In this document: positions 58,080-64,000 of the stretch, one piece after another
How positions within the stretch are numbered: the first letter of the stretch is position 1
How the letters are laid out: every line of letters begins with the position of its first letter
Source of the DNA: Symsagittifera roscoffensis
Taxonomy: Eukaryota; Xenacoelomorpha; Acoela; Convolutidae
Length of the DNA: 64,000 bases
NCBI RefSeq assembly: GCF_963678635.1
Contig: NC_087062.1
Coordinates: 1,862,001-1,926,000 of the forward strand
Direction of reading: 5' to 3'
Made by a program: the position numbers and the translations under genes
Notes under the pieces: model-generated
What the model was told of the DNA's origin: nothing
The model's input: the letters and a program-made list of their open reading frames with translations, nothing else
Database searches by the model: none

Positions 58080-58720
58080 GACTGTTCCGAATTTGTCAAA
58101 TTGAATGTTTGATAGTTTTTCTCCCATGACGATCATTTCCGTTACTTGTTTCATGGAAAATTGTAAAACATTTCTAAATCAAAGCTTTCTCCTAAGTTCA
58201 AATCTAAGTTCTGGATAATGTCAATGTTCAGCTGTATTCCGTGGTGAAATCAAATCAAAAACCAGGAGACAGTGATTTTGAAAATCTTCCATAGGAAGAG
58301 CTCGAACTTCTTCGTCAAACTGCATTGCTTTCATTGTTGTAGCATAGGGGCGACAAGGAGAAGTTGTATATAATGAAATCATAGCTCCTCCACCCCGAAT
58401 AATTCTAAGCTCTCTCAATCGGAATTGCTAATAGTTGAAAAAGTTTTCATGAAAACATTCTGCAACAGCTGAATTTGCAACAGCTATTCTTCTGATTGGG
58501 AAAATAATTAAAACATTTCCCTGAAATACTGGTTTTGATGAGATGGAATGATAAAGGTTCTTGCTTTAGTTTCCATGTAATTGTAATGAGCAGGTTGCCT
58601 TTACAGACTCCATTGCCAGTATTGATGATCACATTCAGCTAGTAAAATTTTTCTATTAAACAAGAACATTCAACAATTTTCAGATTATGTAAAAATTAGG
58701 TCTACCTCGAATAAGTTTAC
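58080..58720 (-). pseudogene. Polinton major-capsid-like fragment, copy 1
   Basis: Minus-strand frames read R-G-R-P-N-F-Y-I, I-N-T-G-N-G-V-C-K-G-N-L-L, F-P-I-R-R-I-A-V-A-N-S, L-R-I-I-R-G-G, T-S-P-C-R-P-Y-A-T-T-M-K-A, L-V-F-D-L-I-S, H-Y-P-E-L, then K-Q-V-T-E-M-I-V-M-G-E-K-L. The H-Y-P-E-L and V-T-E-x-I-V-x-G-E segments are diagnostic of the capsid family seen in Polintons. Stops and shifts throughout; N-terminal half missing. Confidence 0.65.
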
Positions 58721-59199
58721 CTCGAACACAATTGACAAAAAATAACAACACACCCTGTAGGTGACAGCGATCTCTCGTTTCAGTATCACTTTACCGCCAC
58801 CGATGTATCAAATCACTGCCTCTTTTAAAATCAAGCAATTCTCTATAAGCTAGCAGTGATGGTTTCAATAGCAGATAAATAAAACATAATCTTAAAGAAA
58901 AAGACTTCCCTCAATTGGAACGCTCCAAACGAAGCCCAGGACACTGCAGTCTCAAGTGAGTGTGTTTTGCTTAATTCCCTCACCGAGGTCTTCTTCCATA
59001 TAATCCCGGATTGCCCGAGCCGCCCTACTAAGTAGCTCAAGGCAACCACGCAACCAAAATAATAGTCATAAAAAATATGTTCGGTTACTTCTGATGAACC
59101 CGATTTAGAATCCAAAATTGATCGGGAATCTCCGGGTCAACTGCTCTATTTACTCCTAATATACACACCTCGTAGGCAACCGACCTTCTATTCAACCTT
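58721..59199. other. No recognisable gene
   Basis: A 90-codon open frame on the minus strand (58843-59115) has no ATG start and no family I recognise. Confidence 0.4.
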
Positions 59200-59612
59200 G
59201 AAGGGATATCTGAGGTATATAAATTCTCTCAGAGGGTCTCTTTGATTTTATCTAAGGAGGGTTGTTAGGGAGCTTAAGTCACCTCAGAGGGTTACTTCGT
59301 AGGGTATTTAGAACGCTAAGCTTTTTCCGGACGGTTACCTTGGAGGGTACCCCGAACATTTAAGTTGCTTCGGAGGGTTCCCTCAAATTCACTAAAAAAT
59401 ACGCCCCGGTGGGTTACATAGGAGGGTTCCCTCAAACAAGTTTCGCTTCAAAGGAGTCTTCAGCTACTGTCAAAATGAGTCTAAACAGGCCAAATTTTTT
59501 CTGAGTGGTTGTTCGAAATATTTCGGAGGGTTCCGTGAAACATTTTTACTAAGGAGGGTTGTTAACGGGCATAACTGAACCCGGAGGGTTCCCTAAAAAT
59601 CACGGAAACAAG
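59200..59612. repeat. CGGAGGGTT-type repeat cluster, right
   Basis: About ten variants of GGAGGGTTNCCT spaced 30-60 bp apart, non-coding. Isolated copies continue at 59735, 60120 and 60808. Confidence 0.65.
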
Positions 59613-61330
59613 TGTTTTCACCGCAGTAAAGCCTCCGATTGCGGTCTATCTAACTTAAAATAAGGTTGGTTGACCCGGTCAACCTACCCAGTAGGATAAA
59701 AACGTGGTTTTGTAAGAATTTCCATCGCTCGAAGGGTTCCCTAAAATCTGGACAAACTAACAAACTCTAAAAAACTTTCTTTTCCTGAAGTTATCAAGCA
59801 AAAAACGGTTGCGGTTCAGAAAATAATGAAAACGTCGACTGATGGTACCAAAATTGTTCCGATCGGTTTGTTAGTTTTTGAGAGTCTTTTTTCACTAATT
59901 ATATAGGTTCTTAAAGATTTTTTTTTTCACAATTCTTGCTAAAAGTGCTTGAAAACATTTGAAACGAGTGCAGTAGCCCTGTACAGTACTGGAATAATGC
60001 AAAAAAAAAACGGACCGAAATTGGTCTGGAAACAAAAATTTGGCCGAAAACTATCAAATTTGGACCCTGCAATTCCTTTTTTCCGATCTTTAAGTGTCCA
60101 GCTCTATCCACTGAGCTATTCGGAGGGTTACCAAAAAATTGTTCTAGCAACAGAGCTCGTTTTTTAGCAACTGCTAGCAGGCTCCTAACGCTTTATCTAT
60201 AAACACTCAAAAGTTCGTTTCTCAAAACATATTGACGATTTTCGGAAAATTTTGAAAATTCCGATCAATTTTTTTTGGCCAACTTCTTTTTCAGCGCGAT
60301 TTCTTTAGTTAGTGGTTAGGGGGCTTGAACTACCTACTATATCCCTACGCAGAAGCTTCTTTTTCGGAAAAACTTGGATATCCAAAACTTTGGGTTTAAC
60401 AGTTTGGTCGAAAACCGGTGTTTTTTGATAAAATTAGGGTATTTTTTGGATCTAAATGGGACACAAGTCATTTATAATAAGGATATTAACCTAGAGTAAT
60501 CCCTAATGAATAATACTATATCCTCTTTTGCACCACAATACCCGAGTTAAGACTCGTAACTCGGAAGTTCGCAATCGTTGGAGGGTACAATCGGACCGGG
60601 CCAATTGTGTCCCCCACCACTTAAGTTTTTTAAAATAATACCCGAACGATACTAAAATTGTGTTAAGGATACCTAACAGTCGTTGTGGATGTTGCCCCTG
60701 TTGTTCTTCCTTTCAAAATTCAAAACTCAAAATTCTGGAGTTTTCCTACCGTTCTTTTTATGACGAATTCGAAGCTAACGTCTTTAAAGCCTTTTTTCGT
60801 TCTCGTCGGAGGGTTCGAATGTGCCAATCCGGGGAAATGGCTCACATTACTTTGGGCTGAGTTGAAATTTTCTTTAAAAAATACTTTGTTAGTTGAGGAA
60901 TTTTATTAGCTGAATGAGACCCTATATACTTGAACCTGAAATCTGGAATTCTTTCGATAATTTGCAAAAGTTAGAAATTATCCATCTTTGCAATTGTTAA
61001 CTGATTTAAACCTAAAAAAAAGAAAATGATAGTTTGATGGTGTAATTTAGGTTAAAAAAGTATAATTAGTGACTTACACCCATTTAGGTATTGAATCAAC
61101 AATGTCCCGTACGCAAGTTTTATGTAGTGGTCAAAGGTTATTGATCACTGTTTTACATTCTACGTTTCTCGGGTTTTCAATTAAACAGCATTCAGACTCT
61201 TTTTTTCTGGAGTTTTAGGTCTGAAGAAAAGCAAAATAGTTGATGTAGAGACATTAACAATGGAGATTCCCACAAAAATTGCAATGTTTTTATAGGAACG
61301 TGAAAACTCAAACAAATTGAACATTTTTAG
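59613..61330. other. No gene; scattered structure
   Basis: Includes a perfect 8-bp-arm hairpin GGTTGACCCGGTCAACC at 59668-59684 and the tRNA-like stretch listed separately. Nothing coding supported. Confidence 0.45.
60063..60127 (-). repeat. tRNA-like A-box sequence (SINE head or tRNA relic)
   Basis: On the minus strand TAGCTCAGTGGATAGAGC (60118-60101) is an excellent tRNA D-arm/A-box. A weak B-box-like GGGTCCAAATT follows about 50 nt downstream. The anticodon stem does not pair and no acceptor stem closes, so it is not a functional tRNA gene. Different tRNA ancestry from the 29-31 kb modules. Confidence 0.5.
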
Positions 61331-61339
61331 CGACTAGTC

Positions 61340-62131
61340 CGAATTTGTCAAACTGAATGTTTGATAGTTTTTCTCCCACGACTATCGTTTCCGTTAATTG
61401 CTTCACAGAAAACTGTAAAACATTTCTAAGATCAAGCTTTCTGCACTAAGTTCTGGATAATGTAACTGATTAGCTGCATCCGGTTTTGAAATCAAATCAA
61501 AAACCAGGATTCGAAAGTCTTCCGAATGAAGAGCTCGAAATTCTTCGTGAAACTGCATTGCTTTCATTGTTGTAGCATAGGGGCGACAAGGAGAAGGTGT
61601 ATCTAATGAAATAATGACTCTTCCACCACGAATAATTCTAAGCACTCTCAAACGGAATTGCTGATAGTTGAAAAGATTTTCATGAAAACATCCTGCAACA
61701 GCTGAATTTGTTTTCATTGCAACAGCTATTCTTCTGATTGGGAAAATATTTAAAACATTTTACCTGAAAAAACTGGTTTTGATGAGATGGAATGATAAAG
61801 CTTCTTGCTATAGTTTCCATGTAATTGTAAAGAGCAGGTTGCCTTTACAGACTCCATTGCCAGTTTTGATGACCACATTCAGCTACTAAAATTTTTCTAG
61901 TAAACAAGACCATTCAATAATTTTCAGATTAGCATTTGGATTACCAATATGTATGTAAAAATTAGGTCTACCTCGAATATGTCTAATCAAAACTTTGGTT
62001 TTTAGTAGTAATAACTTTTCACAAGTAAACAAATCATTGGCCAGACTGCCATAGAGTGAAAAAATTATCCCTGATCCTAGGGAATTCGCTCCATCAATGA
62101 ATGGATTCAAAACTATATATGTGAGAAGCAA
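61340..62131 (-). pseudogene. Polinton major-capsid-like fragment, copy 2 (longest)
   Basis: Starts with N-P-F-I-D-G-A-N-S-L-G-S-G and D-L-F-T-C-E-K-L-L-L-L then R-G-R-P-N-F-Y-I-H-I-G-N-P-N (62.13-61.93 kb), as in the mid-part of the double-jelly-roll capsid. It continues through the same segments as copy 1: R-V-L-R-I-I-R-G-G, C-R-P-Y-A-T-T-M-K-A-M-Q-F, L-V-F-D-L-I-S-K-P-D-A-A, H-Y-P-E-L-S. One frame change near 61415 leads to L-T-E-T-I-V-V-G-E-K-L and F-D-K-F-G. With copy 1 and the polymerase copies it forms one minus-strand Polinton remnant of about 11 kb. Confidence 0.7.
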
Positions 62132-62539
62132 GTATTCCTTTATAACTCATTGCCGACGAGTTGAATTCGTTCGATATTTGTGCTTTATAAAGATATATTC
62201 CATTGGCGTTCTAAACCATGAAAATCACCATGCAAAAACCCCGATCAGACATTGTTTTCCATAAACAAATTTTTTTTAACTTGATTTGCTAAAAAAAATC
62301 CAATTCTGTATCAAGCCTTTTAATTCCTGAGAGTAAATTTCAGGAAACTTTGTGGTTACACAGTTTTACTTGCTGTAGCCACAGTACAATCTCTAGAAAC
62401 ACGACGTTTTGAGTGGTTAAATACTCTCCTCAGAGCTGAAATCTTACAATTTTTGATAACTGTAATCGAACTCACAATGACAGAAATGAAAGCAATCGAA
62501 ATGTTTCTGCTTCAAGGCGTTCAGTTAGAAAGTTTGAAC

Positions 62540-63268
62540 TACAGTGCTGATTTAAATTAACCGGACAAAACGAGCTAAAATTGAAATTTAAAACGCGTTT
62601 TTCTCTAATTGGGTTGAGTTTAGGTGAAAAATTATGAAGACAAAACTTGCTTGAAAATTTAGCAAAATTATTATGGTGTAAATTGTTTTGCGAAATTCGG
62701 GCCCAAAATTTTACCCCAAAAATGGGTCATTTTGGCTTTTTTTAGTTAATCAAAGATTACGCCAAAAATACCCAGTCGATCACAGACATAAATATATCAA
62801 AGTGTGTCTCTTACGTAGCCCAACAAACTTTAAGAAGGGGACTTTCTCCAAAACATTGTGTAAGTTAATTTATTTTTGTTTGATAGACAAAAATGGACGT
62901 TTTTACTACATAAAATACCAATTTTTTATTTAAAAACAATTTTTGAACGGTTTGGAAACTTTTTTTTTGGAGAAAACACCCTTTATAAAGTTTGTTTGGC
63001 TACAAAAAGGGCTCACTTTGATATATTTATGTCTGTGATCGACTGGATATTTTTGGGGTAATTTTTGATTAACTAAAAAAATCCAAAATGACCCATTTTT
63101 GGGGTAAATTTTGGGCCCGAATTTCGCAAAACAAATTACACCATATTAATTCTGCTAAAATTTTAAGCAAGTTTTGTCTTCATAAGTTTTCACCTAAACT
63201 CAACCCAATTTGAGAAAAACGCGTTTTAAATTTCAAGTTTTGTCCGGTTAATTAAAATCAGCACTGTA
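62540..63268. mobile_element. Tc1/mariner-type foldback MITE
   Basis: TA target duplication (62540-62541, 63267-63268) around a 725-bp element that begins CAGTGCTGATTTAAATTAACC and ends with its reverse complement. The inverted arms are very long, about 300 bp each, closely matching (estimated above 90% by eye), around a short centre near 62.86-62.94 kb. CAGTGCTG ends plus TA duplication are those of Tc1-like elements. No transposase. Confidence 0.85.
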
Positions 63269-64000
63269 TGCATTTCAAAAAAATTGAGTTAGAAAATTTC
63301 TGAAATCGAGTTTTCTGATCATTATGCTGTCTGAAACAAACAGCTTTTTTCGGTTCATTTGATGAATAAAAAATGCATCAACTGTGTTAATTTTTTTCTA
63401 ATCGAATTTCAAGTCACATGCGATCAAACAGCCGTAAAAGTTAAAAAAGGCACGAATATTTGCGAGTGCGGTTAGAAAAAAAGAATATCCGTACTATAAC
63501 ACTAACTACAATTTGCTAGTGTAATAAAGTATTCCTTATGTTGTCAATACGTTTCTACGAAGTGTTTCTCTTTTTTGTCCATTCGTTCCTCCTATAATTA
63601 TGTTTTAAAAGTTATCTTTCTGAGGCTGTCACCTTGACTAAGAGTATAACTTGTTGATCGCAATCACTTAACGCGTAAAAAAAATTACTTCCTGTTCAAA
63701 CAAACAATTTATTTCGGAAATAAATTCTGCAGTAAAAATTTCTGCTCATTAGCATTGACATTTTAAACTTTTACAAGATATTCGAAAAATCCTTTAAAAA
63801 ATGAAAAAAAAAGCTATTTTTGTGATCAAATGTTTATTTTGGTAACAAAGTAATCAAATAATACCTTTCCAGGCTCACAGAAGTTTAAGTTGGGATATAG
63901 ATGTAGCGTGTTGGGTTCACACCTTTGATCAGTCCGTTTGTTTTTTGTTCAGCTGAAGGCTCCAATAGTACCGGAAGTGAAGGGCGAATGAGATGACGGA
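63269..64000. other. No recognisable gene
   Basis: AT-rich, no supported feature. Confidence 0.55.

Noticed and set aside
58843-59115. 90-codon minus-strand open frame
   Set aside because: No ATG, no recognisable domain, lies between repeats.

Overview
The window is AT-rich, gene-poor and dominated by mobile-element debris. It reads as an animal genome, probably an aquatic or marine invertebrate. Reasons: a BEL/Pao retrotransposon (a group known only from animals), CR1/Jockey-type and zinc-finger-tailed non-LTR reverse transcriptases, Polinton/Maverick DNA polymerase B and capsid fragments, and spliced exons with GT-AG borders. There is a 200-base assembly gap at 41275-41474. I could not fix the species.

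Layout. 0-6.4 kb: no gene; a hAT-like MITE with an 8-bp target duplication (2.2-2.6 kb) and a 1.55-kb foldback element (4.86-6.41 kb). 6.4-8.9 kb: a NERD-nuclease plus SF1-helicase gene, broken by one stop and two frame changes. 10.7-11.9 kb: Polinton capsid and protease-like remnants. 13.2-18.1 kb: a degenerate ~100-bp satellite in two opposed arms around a 0.8-kb insert. 18.2-25.8 kb: a three-block composite tandem array carrying seven head-to-tail copies of one arm of the foldback element. 26.6-39.4 kb: two phase-compatible exons of one unknown gene, whose first part looks like a diverged helicase C-terminus. The exons are separated by an 11-kb intron full of transposons: a tRNA-like tandem array, BEL/Pao, a non-LTR RT tail and an SGNH hydrolase. 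The terminal exon is partly repeated twice at 40-41.3 kb. 43.4-48.8 kb: a CR1/Jockey-like element with SGNH ORF, ORF1 and endonuclease-RT ORF2. ORF1 and ORF2 share one reading frame and are separated by a single UGA in the leaky context UGA-CUA-G. 49-49.9 kb: a second, decayed non-LTR RT. 51.3-62.1 kb, minus strand: a Polinton remnant with one near-full polymerase B, two truncated tandem copies, and two capsid-gene copies. 62.5-63.3 kb: a Tc1/mariner-type foldback MITE with a TA target duplication.

The helicase gene at 6.4 kb and the 26.6/39 kb gene are the only candidates for host genes. They may be paralogues or parts of one locus, because the sequence following the two gene ends contains the same degenerate repeat. 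Everything else is transposon-derived, mostly inactivated by stops, frameshifts, deletions and local tandem duplications. The duplications have recurring sizes (979 bp in BEL/Pao, 1765 bp in polymerase B, ~1 kb in the terminal exon, ~2 kb in the array), which suggests a locus prone to segmental duplication. All similarity calls are by eye; no database search was run.
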